Shown here in pieces: positions 18,497 to 25,209 of a stretch of DNA of 64,000 nucleotides. Under the pieces are notes generated by a model. That model saw only the letters and a program-made list of their open reading frames with translations. It had not been told where the DNA came from and did no database searches. Source of the DNA: Mesorhizobium sp. M1C.F.Ca.ET.210.01.1.1 (GTDB taxonomy: Bacteria > Pseudomonadota > Alphaproteobacteria > Rhizobiales > Rhizobiaceae). The position numbers and the translations under genes are program-made. Where the stretch lies: assembly GCF_004791585.1 (NCBI RefSeq), contig NZ_SRUU01000007.1:62001-126000 (forward strand), read 5' to 3'. Positions within the stretch are counted from its first letter, which is position 1. Every line of letters starts with the position of its first letter.

Positions 18497-18709
18497 TTAG
18501 CCGATAGACAGATTGACGGCCTTCGGACCCTTGCCGCGCTTGTCCGGCTCGGTGTCGAATGTCACTTTCTGCCCATCCTCAAGACCGGGAAGGCCCGACG
18601 CCTGCACGGCCGAAATATGGACGAAGACATCCTTCGCGCCATCGTCGGGCGTGATGAAGCCGAAGCCCTTGGCATGGTTGAAGAATTTGACGGTGCCGGT
18701 CTGCGGCAT
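18497..18709 (-). CDS. Cold-shock protein, first copy
   Basis: A 70-residue single cold-shock domain: [15 protein letters not shown] and DVFVHISAV carry the RNP1 and RNP2 nucleic-acid motifs. It acts as an RNA chaperone. The ATG at 18707-18709 follows AAGGAG. A second copy lies 238 bases upstream on the same strand; the two are about 75 percent identical and likely arose by duplication. A long untranslated leader between 18710 and the terminator at 18842 may be involved in temperature control, but I cannot show this from the sequence. Confidence 0.95.
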   Translation of the reverse strand: MPQTGTVKFFNHAKGFGFITPDDGAKDVFVHISAVQASGLPGLEDGQKVTFDTEPDKRGKGPKAVNLSIG

Positions 18710-18841
18710 GGGAAACTCCTTTGATCCCATCATGTCAGTCTCGGGCCGGCAAACTGCCCGAGAGGAAATTTGTCCTTTATTTTAGCGCTATCGGCAAGAG
18801 AAAGTTTTCGCCTGCCAAGCGCGCCATTTGCCGGACAAAAA

Positions 18842-18869
18842 GAGGGCGCGACGGAACCGTCGCGCCCTC
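18842..18869 (-). terminator. Intrinsic terminator after the second cold-shock gene
   Basis: GAGGGCGCGACGG (18842-18854) and CCGTCGCGCCCTC (18857-18869) make a 13-base stem with a two-base centre. On the minus strand five T follow, so it ends the upstream cold-shock gene and separates it from the next one. Confidence 0.9.
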
Positions 18870-18947
18870 AAAACTCAAGCTTCTTGCGAAGCCAATTCAT
18901 GGTCCTGCTACGCCATTCATCAGCTTAGAACAGGCAGCTTCGCCTGC

Positions 18948-19160
18948 TCAGGCAGCGCGCAGGTTGACCGCCTTCGGGCCTTTGCCCATGCGGTCCGGCT
19001 CGACGTCGAAGGTGACCTTCTGGCCGTCGACGAGCGTGCGCAGGCCGGAGGCCTCGATCGCGGAGATGTGGACGAACACGTCCTTGGCGCCGCCATCAGG
19101 CGTGATGAAGCCGAAGCCTTTGGTGGCGTTGAAGAACTTTACGGTGCCGGTCTGGGCCAT
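18948..19160 (-). CDS. Cold-shock protein, second copy
   Basis: A 70-residue cold-shock domain protein ([32 protein letters not shown]), close to the copy at 18497-18709. It binds single-stranded nucleic acid through the aromatic RNP1 face. GGAG precedes the ATG at 19158-19160. It has its own terminator, so the two copies can be regulated separately. Confidence 0.95.
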   Translation of the reverse strand: MAQTGTVKFFNATKGFGFITPDGGAKDVFVHISAIEASGLRTLVDGQKVTFDVEPDRMGKGPKAVNLRAA

Positions 19161-19627
19161 GGGGAAACTCCTTCACCCGTATCAGTCTGGTGGGCCTGCC
19201 CGCTGCCTCGCGCCTCGGGTAAGTCCAGATGGTTGCTTCGGCAGTCATGCATTCGCGCATGGTCAAAGCCCCCGCCGAAAAACGGGGCCGTCAGAGATTC
19301 ACACTATCGGGGAAAGGTCGTCCAAAACGTGCCGCTCTCCGGGTCGCAAATGCCCGAACACCAAATTTATTACACGGAAACGTGATAGTTGCAAGACGGC
19401 GCCGCGGGCGGCCCTCGGCGCGCCCAACGCAGCGCATCGATAGACCCGGCGCCTGGACCGGTCATCGGCCAGAGAAAAGCCAGGCATGGGCCAGCGCGAA
19501 GGCCAGCGCGAAGGTCGGCGGCGCCCGGTTCTTTCGACCGGGCAATTGACAAAACCGAGGGTTGCGTTTGATGCGGGAATGGCGAGGATTGTCGCCAATG
19601 CCAGGCTCGATGGCGAGGAGGGACCCG
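19161..19627. other. Intergenic stretch upstream of the cold-shock and Kazal genes
   Basis: Divergent space between the second cold-shock gene and the Kazal-like gene. It presumably includes the cold-shock 5' leader. A short direct repeat CCAGCGCGAAGG occurs twice near 19491-19512, a GGTTCTTTCGACC inverted repeat near 19530-19545, and TTGACA near 19546. I see no gene. Confidence 0.5.
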
Positions 19628-20020
19628 ATGCGATTTCTCGCGGCAATCGTTTCGCGGCAGGGCCCGATCGCGCTGCTTCTGCCGGCATTGCTTGCGGCCT
19701 GCACCGTGGTGGTCGACGAAGGACCGCGTCCACGCCCGCCGAGGCCGCATCCGCAGTTCTGCACCATGCAATACGAACCGGTCTGCGCACGGCGCGGCGG
19801 CGACCGCCAGACCTTCGCCAATGCCTGCCTGGCGGAGCGGGCAGGCTATCGCATCGTGCGCGACCGTCCTTGCCGGGATGGCGCAGGTGGCGAGCAGACC
19901 TTCTGCACCCGCGAATACGCGCCGGTCTGCGCCAGGCGTCACGGCGAGGTTCGCACCTTCCCCAATGCATGCGAGGCCCGCGCGGCGGACTATCGCATCA
20001 TCGGCGACGGGCCGTGCTAG
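19628..20020 (+). CDS. Lipoprotein with two short Kazal-like domains
   Basis: A 130-residue protein with a lipoprotein signal (IALLLPALLAAC, lipid Cys25), a Pro/Arg-rich linker (RPRPPRPHPQ), then two repeats. Each has four cysteines with the same spacing, C-x7-C-x13-C-x14-C (45, 53, 67, 82 and 93, 101, 115, 130), and the Kazal-type motif EPVCARRGGDRQTFANAC. Eukaryotic Kazal domains inhibit serine proteases and have six cysteines; here only four are present. The protein would sit on the outer face of a membrane. Start ATG at 19628 follows GAGGAGGG. Confidence 0.88.
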   Translation: MRFLAAIVSRQGPIALLLPALLAACTVVVDEGPRPRPPRPHPQFCTMQYEPVCARRGGDRQTFANACLAERAGYRIVRDRPCRDGAGGEQTFCTREYAPVCARRHGEVRTFPNACEARAADYRIIGDGPC

Positions 20021-20207
20021 GGAGGCCGGGTTTGCGGTCCGCTTTGCGGGCAATCCTTCGGTACGCCAAGCGCACCCTTGAATCTCCCGCCCGCTTGGCT
20101 TAGGTCCGGCGGAGGACAAACACGGCAGGTTTCCCATTAACAGAGATCAGAGAAGAGCGGCAAACGCGGGCGGCAAGCCAGGATCGGCGAGCCCGCTCGA
20201 TCCCTAT

Positions 20208-21842
20208 GTGCAGCGGGCGCTGCAGTTGCACCAGGCAGGGCGCCGCCAGGAAGCGGAGTCGCTTTACCGGCAGGTGCTGGGGCAGCAGCCGAACCATGCC
20301 GCCGCGCTGCATTTCCTTGGGCTTCTGCTGCATCAGACCGGCCGCAGCGAGGAAGGGCTCGACCTCATCGAGCAGTCGGTGACGCTGCAGCCCAGGAACG
20401 CCGATTTCCTCAACAATATGGGCACGGTCATGCGCGACCTCGGTCGCATCGCCGCCGCCGTCGATTTCTTCCGCGGCGCGGTAGATATTCGCCCGGAGCA
20501 GCTTGCCGCTCGCGACAATCTCGGCTCGTCGCTGAAGCAACTCGGCCAGTTCGAGGGCGCCGAGGAGGTCTACCGCGGCACGATCGGCCGCAATCCGTTC
20601 CATGTCCGCGCCCGCATCGGTCTGGCCGAAACGCTCCAGGAGGCCGGGCGGCTGGACGAGGCGATTGCGCTCTTCCGCGAGTCGCTGTCGATCCGGCCCA
20701 AGGACGCGGAGCTGCTCTATGGGCTCGGCGTCGCCATGATGGAGAAGGGCGACCTTACCGAAGCCGCCGATCTTGCCCGCCAGGCGGTGGCGATCGCTCC
20801 CGCCATGGCGAAAGCCTGGCTTTTGCTGACGCAGGTCAAGCGTCAGACCGATCGCGACGCCGAGCTTGCCGGCATGGTGGCCGAGCATGCCAAGGCGCCG
20901 CAGGACAGTCTTGCGCGCATGCAGCTTTCCTTCGGCCTCGGCAAGGCCAATGACGATCTGAAGGACTATGGCCGCGCCTTCGACTATTTCGCCGAGGGCA
21001 ATGCGATCCGCCGCAAGGGCATCGACTATGACCCGGTGAAGACGCGCGACGAGTTCGAGGCGATGAAGGCCGTCTTCGACAAGGCCTTCTTCGAAAAGCA
21101 CCAGCCGAGCGACATTTCCGACGACACGCCGATCTTCGTCGTCGGCATGCCGCGTTCGGGCACGACGCTGGTCGAGCAGATCATCGCCAGCCATCCCCAG
21201 GTCTATGGCGCCGGCGAGCTCAGCATCCTGAAGACGGCGGTCGGCAAGCAGTTTCCGATGAGCATGCCGGGCGGCTTTCCCTGGGGGATCGCCGACGTGC
21301 CGGACAAAGCCTTCGCCGAGGCGGGGCAGGCCTATCTCGACATGCTGCATACCCGCTATCCGGGCTTCCGCCATGTCACCGACAAGATGCCGGGCAACTT
21401 CCTGCTGGTCGGCTTCCTGCACATGATGCTGCCGAAGGCCAAGATCGTGCATTGCGCGCGCGACGCCGCGGCCACGTGCCTGTCGATCTTCAAGGTACAT
21501 TTCCGCGGCGACAGCCACCGCTACGGCTACGATCTCGGCGAACTTGCCGATTTCCATAACCTTTATACCGACATCATGGCGCATTGGCACAAGGTGCTGC
21601 CCGGCGTCGTGCACGATGTGCGCTATGAGGACTTCGTCGCCGACCAGGAAGGGCAGACGCGGGCGCTGATGGCGCATCTCGGCCTGCCCTGGGACGACAA
21701 GGTGCTGTCCTTCCACGAGACCGACCGGCCGGTGCGCACGGCCTCAGCCGCGCAAGTGCGCCAGCCGATGTATCAGGGCTCGGTCGATCTGTGGAAGCGG
21801 TATGGCGACAGGCTGAAGCCGCTGCTCGACCGGCTGGCTTAG
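20208..21842 (+). CDS. TPR-repeat sulfotransferase-family protein
   Basis: A 544-residue protein. The N-terminal half (about 1-230) has at least five tetratricopeptide repeats (for example YRQVLGQQPNHAAALHFLGL, FRESLSIRPKDAELLYGLG). The C-terminal half (about 305-540) is a sulfotransferase domain with the PAPS 5'-phosphosulfate loop IFVVGMPRSGTTLVEQ and later HVTDKMPGNFLL. The likely acceptor is an exopolysaccharide, lipid or peptide, unknown. The GTG at 20208 has no ribosome site; the frame stays open to 20082 with family-like residues SPLDPY just upstream but no ATG, GTG or TTG, so the true start may be upstream and unusual. Confidence 0.82.
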   Translation: MQRALQLHQAGRRQEAESLYRQVLGQQPNHAAALHFLGLLLHQTGRSEEGLDLIEQSVTLQPRNADFLNNMGTVMRDLGRIAAAVDFFRGAVDIRPEQLAARDNLGSSLKQLGQFEGAEEVYRGTIGRNPFHVRARIGLAETLQEAGRLDEAIALFRESLSIRPKDAELLYGLGVAMMEKGDLTEAADLARQAVAIAPAMAKAWLLLTQVKRQTDRDAELAGMVAEHAKAPQDSLARMQLSFGLGKANDDLKDYGRAFDYFAEGNAIRRKGIDYDPVKTRDEFEAMKAVFDKAFFEKHQPSDISDDTPIFVVGMPRSGTTLVEQIIASHPQVYGAGELSILKTAVGKQFPMSMPGGFPWGIADVPDKAFAEAGQAYLDMLHTRYPGFRHVTDKMPGNFLLVGFLHMMLPKAKIVHCARDAAATCLSIFKVHFRGDSHRYGYDLGELADFHNLYTDIMAHWHKVLPGVVHDVRYEDFVADQEGQTRALMAHLGLPWDDKVLSFHETDRPVRTASAAQVRQPMYQGSVDLWKRYGDRLKPLLDRLA

Positions 21843-21878
21843 CACACCGTCCGCCGATTTGCCGAAGCGCCCAAACTT

Positions 21879-21989
21879 CGTCATCCATGGGCGGAGCGGG
21901 AGCAAAGCGGACGCGCAGAAGCAGGTAACGGCATGGATCCTATGGTCTGCGCCGCGTCGCTTCGCTCCTTGCTCCGCCATAGGATGACG
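21879..21989. repeat. Long copy of the CGTCATCC palindromic repeat
   Basis: CGTCATCC (21879-21886) pairs with GGATGACG (21982-21989), supported by ATGGGCGGAGC and GCTCCGCCAT inside. The core GCGGACGCGCAGA matches the 11330-11369 copy. It lies between the sulfotransferase and DUF1428 genes, which converge. Confidence 0.75.
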
Positions 21990-22055
21990 ACCTAACGAGC
22001 GCCTCGGCCAATCGCAAAGGGTTGCGATCTGCCAACCCTGGCTTGCGTCAGCTCC

Positions 22056-22409
22056 TCAAAGCTCGATAAATGGCTGGAAGCCGCCGAAGATCATGCGCTT
22101 GCCGTCGAACGGCATTTTCGACCAGTCCATCTTGAGACGTTCGTCGGCCATCACTTTCGCCATGACGGCGTCGCGGCTCTGCCTGGATTCATAGACGACC
22201 CAGGCGAAGATGACGACCTCGTCGTCCTTTGCCTGCACGGCGCGCGGGAACGAGGTCAGTTCGCCATAGGGCACATCGTCGCCGATGCACTCGACATAGG
22301 CGAGCGCGCCGTGCTCCATCCAGACGGCGCCGGCATTTGCAGCCATCTTCTTGTACGCATCGAGATTTGCCTTCGGCACGGCGAGCACGAAGCCATCGAC
22401 ATAGGACAT
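22056..22409 (-). CDS. DUF1428-family protein
   Basis: A 117-residue protein of the DUF1428 family (dimeric alpha-beta barrel fold). Conserved stretches are YVDGFVLAVPKANLDAYKKM, VECIGDDVPYGELTSF and MPFDGKRMIFGGF. The family is often found near VOC-fold proteins, as here, but has no established reaction. The ATG (22407-22409) follows AAGGAG. It lies 79 bases downstream of the VOC gene on the same strand and may share its transcript. Confidence 0.88.
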   Translation of the reverse strand: MSYVDGFVLAVPKANLDAYKKMAANAGAVWMEHGALAYVECIGDDVPYGELTSFPRAVQAKDDEVVIFAWVVYESRQSRDAVMAKVMADERLKMDWSKMPFDGKRMIFGGFQPFIEL

Positions 22410-22488
22410 GGTGAACTCCTTTTTGCTGAAAAACGAGCCCGGGTCGGCGCGTCGACCCTGCAGTTGGCGACGCCTGCTCGCTAGGAAG

Positions 22489-22905
22489 CTATTTCACCGG
22501 CGCGTTCATCGCCCAGGCGACGCCGAAGGGATCCTTCACCTGGCCCCAGCGGTCACCCCAGAACATCACCTGCAACGGCGTGACGATCTCGCAGCCGGCG
22601 TCCACAGCGCGCTTCCACCAGGCATCGATATCGTCGCTGCCGAGATGGAGCTGCAGCACGTAACCCTGCGCCGCCTGATGCGGATGGCCGTGCTCGGGAT
22701 AGGCGTCGCCCAACATCAGCGTCGAACCGTTGACGTAGAGATGGATATGCATGGTGCGGCCCTTGTCATCCGGCGGATAGGCAAAGACTTCCTCGGCCCC
22801 GAAAGCCTTCTTGTAGAACTCGGCAGCCTTGATGGCGCCGTCGACCTGCAGATAGGGGGTCAGTCCGCCAAGGACTTTGGCGCGGGGTGGGGTCTGGCCG
22901 GTCAT
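22489..22905 (-). CDS. VOC-family (glyoxalase/bleomycin-resistance fold) protein, PhnB-like
   Basis: A 138-residue vicinal-oxygen-chelate protein. LGGLTPYLQVDGAIKAAEFY and AFGAEEVFAYPPDDKGR begin the first module, and DDIDAWWKRAVDAGCEIVTP with FWGDRWGQVKDPFGVAWA the second, as in PhnB-type proteins. No enzymatic activity can be assigned. The ATG (22903-22905) follows GAGGAAC; the ATG 14 codons upstream adds a non-conserved tail. Confidence 0.85.
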   Translation of the reverse strand: MTGQTPPRAKVLGGLTPYLQVDGAIKAAEFYKKAFGAEEVFAYPPDDKGRTMHIHLYVNGSTLMLGDAYPEHGHPHQAAQGYVLQLHLGSDDIDAWWKRAVDAGCEIVTPLQVMFWGDRWGQVKDPFGVAWAMNAPVK

Positions 22906-23050
22906 TTGCTGTTCCTCTTCTCGGGTTGATTTTGGCGTTGCGATCAAAAGACGGACGAGGCGGCCGCAATCCTACACGGATCGCAGAATTTTTTAGACAG
23001 CCGAGCAACCGGCGAAGCGGGTCACCGTCGCACCGGTCGATCGGCCATCC

Positions 23051-23233
23051 TCAAATGATCTTGCTCGAGAAGATGGCCGTGCGACGGCTGTTCGGCGTGT
23101 CGAGAATTTCCGGAAAGCCGATGTCCTTACGCAGTTCGGCCGGCAGCGAAAGCAGGATACGTTCGCTGCGGTAGCGGGCGCGCGTCGCTGCGTATTGAGT
23201 GGCGATGCGGCCGATGGATGACAGTATCGACAT
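23051..23233 (-). CDS. DUF1127 small protein
   Basis: A 60-residue basic protein with the DUF1127 core (RARYRSERILLSLPAELRKD followed by IGF). In rhizobia and Agrobacterium members of this family affect RNA turnover and phosphate or carbon metabolism. The ATG at 23231-23233 follows GGAGAG. It stands alone between the VOC gene and the ABC-F gene. Confidence 0.8.
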   Translation of the reverse strand: MSILSSIGRIATQYAATRARYRSERILLSLPAELRKDIGFPEILDTPNSRRTAIFSSKII

Positions 23234-23368
23234 GATGAACTCTCCCTGGTGACGCCGGCACCATCGTGTCGGCGTACCAAGGACGGGGCGGGAATTCGCA
23301 ATCCGACAGATCGCCCAAATTTTTTCGCGGCCGAAAGCCAGCCCATAAAGAGCCGGCTTATCGCGATC

Positions 23369-24895
23369 TCAACGCTCCGTCCCGGTGACCGAACGGAAGA
23401 ACTCTTCCGGGCTGTCGACTTCGATCAATCGCCGTTTCTCGATCAGCCAGAAGCGATTGCCGATCGCGCGGATAAAGGAACGATCATGCGAGGCCAGCAG
23501 GCAACTCGCCTGATGCTTGAGCAGCTCCTCCTCCAGCGCTTCCTGGCCATCGATGTCGAGATGGTTGGTCGGCTCGTCGAGGAGATAGAAGTTGGGATTG
23601 GTGAGCCTGAGCGCCAGCATCATCAGCCTCGACCTCTGCCCGCCCGACAATGCGCTGATCTTTTTCTCCTGCATCTCGATGGCAACGCCCGCGCCAGCGA
23701 GCAGCGTGCGGGCACGCTGCTCGCCGACCTCGAAGCGGCGTGAGACCATCGCCAGCGGCGTGTCTCCGCCGCCGAGGCCCGACAGCGCCTGGTCGCTGTA
23801 GGCGAGCACGGTCGACGGCGTCACCTTGATATTCTGCGCGGTCCCGGGTTGGGCGATGGCGCTGCGGATCATCGCAATGAAGCGCGACTTGCCGACGCCG
23901 TTGCGGCCGAGCAGCACGATACGGTCGCCCTGGCAGATGTGGCGCTTGCCGGTCCTGAACAGCAGCGTGCCGTCGGGCGTTTCCACCACCGCGTCGTCCA
24001 GCGTGACCAGCACCTTGGCGTGGGTGCCGCGGTTCGCCAGCCGGATGGCGCCGGCCGAGCGCTCGCGATGCGCCTGCACCGCCGCGTCTTCCAGTTTCTC
24101 GGCCCGCTCCTTGAGCTGCTTCGTCTTCACCGTGAGCAGATCGCTGCCCGAGTTGATGCCGATGTTGTTGAGCTTGGCGGCCTGCCGGCGCAATTGCTGG
24201 GCCACCTTCATGTCGCGCTCGAACCTGCGCGCCGTCGAGGCATCGGCCTCCTCGAGCGCCTCTCTGGCCCTCGAATAGGGCAGGGCAAACACCGGCGATT
24301 CTTCAGGGCGCAGGAACAGCGTGCGGTTGGTGGTGGCGTCGAGGAAAGCGCGGTCGTGACTGGCGATGATCACCGGCACTTCGCGCGGCAGCGCGTTGAG
24401 CCAGGTTTCCAGCAGGCTGATCCTGGCAAGGTCGAGATGGTTGGTCGGCTCGTCGAGCAGAAGCACGTCCGGATCGGTGACCCAGACGCTGGCGATCAGC
24501 GCCAGCCGCTGCCAGCCGCCGCTCAGAGCCCGCATCGGCCGTCCGCGCATGTCCTCGGGAACGTCGAGCGAATCCAGCACCACGTCGACACGCCAGAACT
24601 CGCTGTCGGCCTGCTCCGGCGACAGGGCATCGGCGACGACCTGATGGAAGCTGCGGTCGAGCAGCGCATCCGGCACAGACTGCTCGACATGGCCGACGCG
24701 CAGGCCGCGCGAGCGGGTGATGTCGCCGGTGGAGGCGTCGAGCTCGCCGGCCAGGCATTTGAGAAGCGTGGATTTGCCACGGCCGTTGGCGGCGGCGATG
24801 CCCAGCCGGTCGCCAGCGGCGATGGTGAGGTCGAGGTTGGAGAAGAGCGGCGCACTCATAGTGACGCCGAGGGATTTCAGGCTGATCAGGGCCAT
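23369..24895 (-). CDS. ABC-F family ATPase
   Basis: A 508-residue protein with two ABC domains in tandem and no membrane segment, as in ABC-F proteins that act on the ribosome. Walker A in domain 1 is AAANGRGKST (about 35-44) and in domain 2 GRNGVGKS; signatures are LSGGWQRLAL and LSGGQRSRLMM; both Walker B motifs read LLLDEPTNHLD or LLDEPTNHLD. The inter-domain linker is charged. ABC-F members include ribosome-protecting antibiotic-resistance factors and translation factors. The ATG (24893-24895) lies 131 bases past a 21-codon leader ORF with a strong ribosome site; see the leader entry. Confidence 0.92.
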   Translation of the reverse strand: MALISLKSLGVTMSAPLFSNLDLTIAAGDRLGIAAANGRGKSTLLKCLAGELDASTGDITRSRGLRVGHVEQSVPDALLDRSFHQVVADALSPEQADSEFWRVDVVLDSLDVPEDMRGRPMRALSGGWQRLALIASVWVTDPDVLLLDEPTNHLDLARISLLETWLNALPREVPVIIASHDRAFLDATTNRTLFLRPEESPVFALPYSRAREALEEADASTARRFERDMKVAQQLRRQAAKLNNIGINSGSDLLTVKTKQLKERAEKLEDAAVQAHRERSAGAIRLANRGTHAKVLVTLDDAVVETPDGTLLFRTGKRHICQGDRIVLLGRNGVGKSRFIAMIRSAIAQPGTAQNIKVTPSTVLAYSDQALSGLGGGDTPLAMVSRRFEVGEQRARTLLAGAGVAIEMQEKKISALSGGQRSRLMMLALRLTNPNFYLLDEPTNHLDIDGQEALEEELLKHQASCLLASHDRSFIRAIGNRFWLIEKRRLIEVDSPEEFFRSVTGTER

Positions 24896-25025
24896 GTCGA
24901 TTTCTCTGGTCTTACCGGAGTCCGGCTGATGCACTTTGACGGTGCGCCGGCAGCCATCAGGCCAATCAGCGGCACCACGAAGGGCAGACCAAAAATCGAA
25001 GCGGGAAAAACCCGGACCGTCCTGG

Positions 25026-25091
25026 TCAGCCCTGCAAGCAAGCTCGCAGGGCACAGACAGGGCCGCGCTGACGGTGGTGATCGATAGACAC
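25026..25091 (-). CDS. Candidate leader peptide ORF upstream of the ABC-F gene
   Basis: GTG start (25089-25091), TGA stop (25026-25028), encoding MSIDHHRQRGPVCALRACL then QG, 21 residues. GGAGGG (complement of 25096-25101) stands five bases before the GTG, a strong site for so short a frame. It is about 30 bases downstream of a candidate promoter and 131 bases upstream of the ABC-F ATG. CCCTGC/GCAGGG around the stop region can pair. This layout resembles ribosome-mediated attenuation leaders of ABC-F resistance genes. Whether it is translated is unproven, and the promoter is only a sequence guess. Confidence 0.5.
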   Translation of the reverse strand: MSIDHHRQRGPVCALRACLQG

Positions 25092-25127
25092 GCAGCCCTC
25101 CTTTCCAGACGTTCGAGTATGCGAAGC

Positions 25128-25156
25128 GATTACACCAAAGGCGAGGGTGAGGGCAA
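25128..25156 (-). promoter_or_regulatory. Candidate promoter of the leader/ABC-F transcript
   Basis: On the minus strand TTGCCC (complement of 25151-25156) and GTAATC (complement of 25128-25133) are separated by exactly 17 bases, giving a start near 25121 and a 5' leader of about 30 bases before the leader GTG. The boxes are only moderately close to consensus. Confidence 0.4.
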
Positions 25157-25166
25157 GCGGACCGCA

Positions 25167-25205
25167 CGTCCCTTCTCCCCCAGGGTCCCAGGGGGAGAAG
25201 GGACG
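25167..25205. repeat. Perfect palindrome between uvrB and the leader ORF
   Basis: CGTCCCTTCTCCCCC (25167-25181) and GGGGGAGAAGGGACG (25191-25205) are perfect 15-base arms with a nine-base centre. It lies five bases past the uvrB stop. There is no T run, so it is better read as a mosaic repeat that could also slow or stop transcription than as a classical terminator. Confidence 0.75.
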
Positions 25206-25209
25206 GACG

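Noticed and set aside
20100..21716. A 538-codon minus-strand frame opposite the TPR-sulfotransferase gene
   Set aside because: The plus strand shows TPR and PAPS-binding motifs; the minus frame has none.
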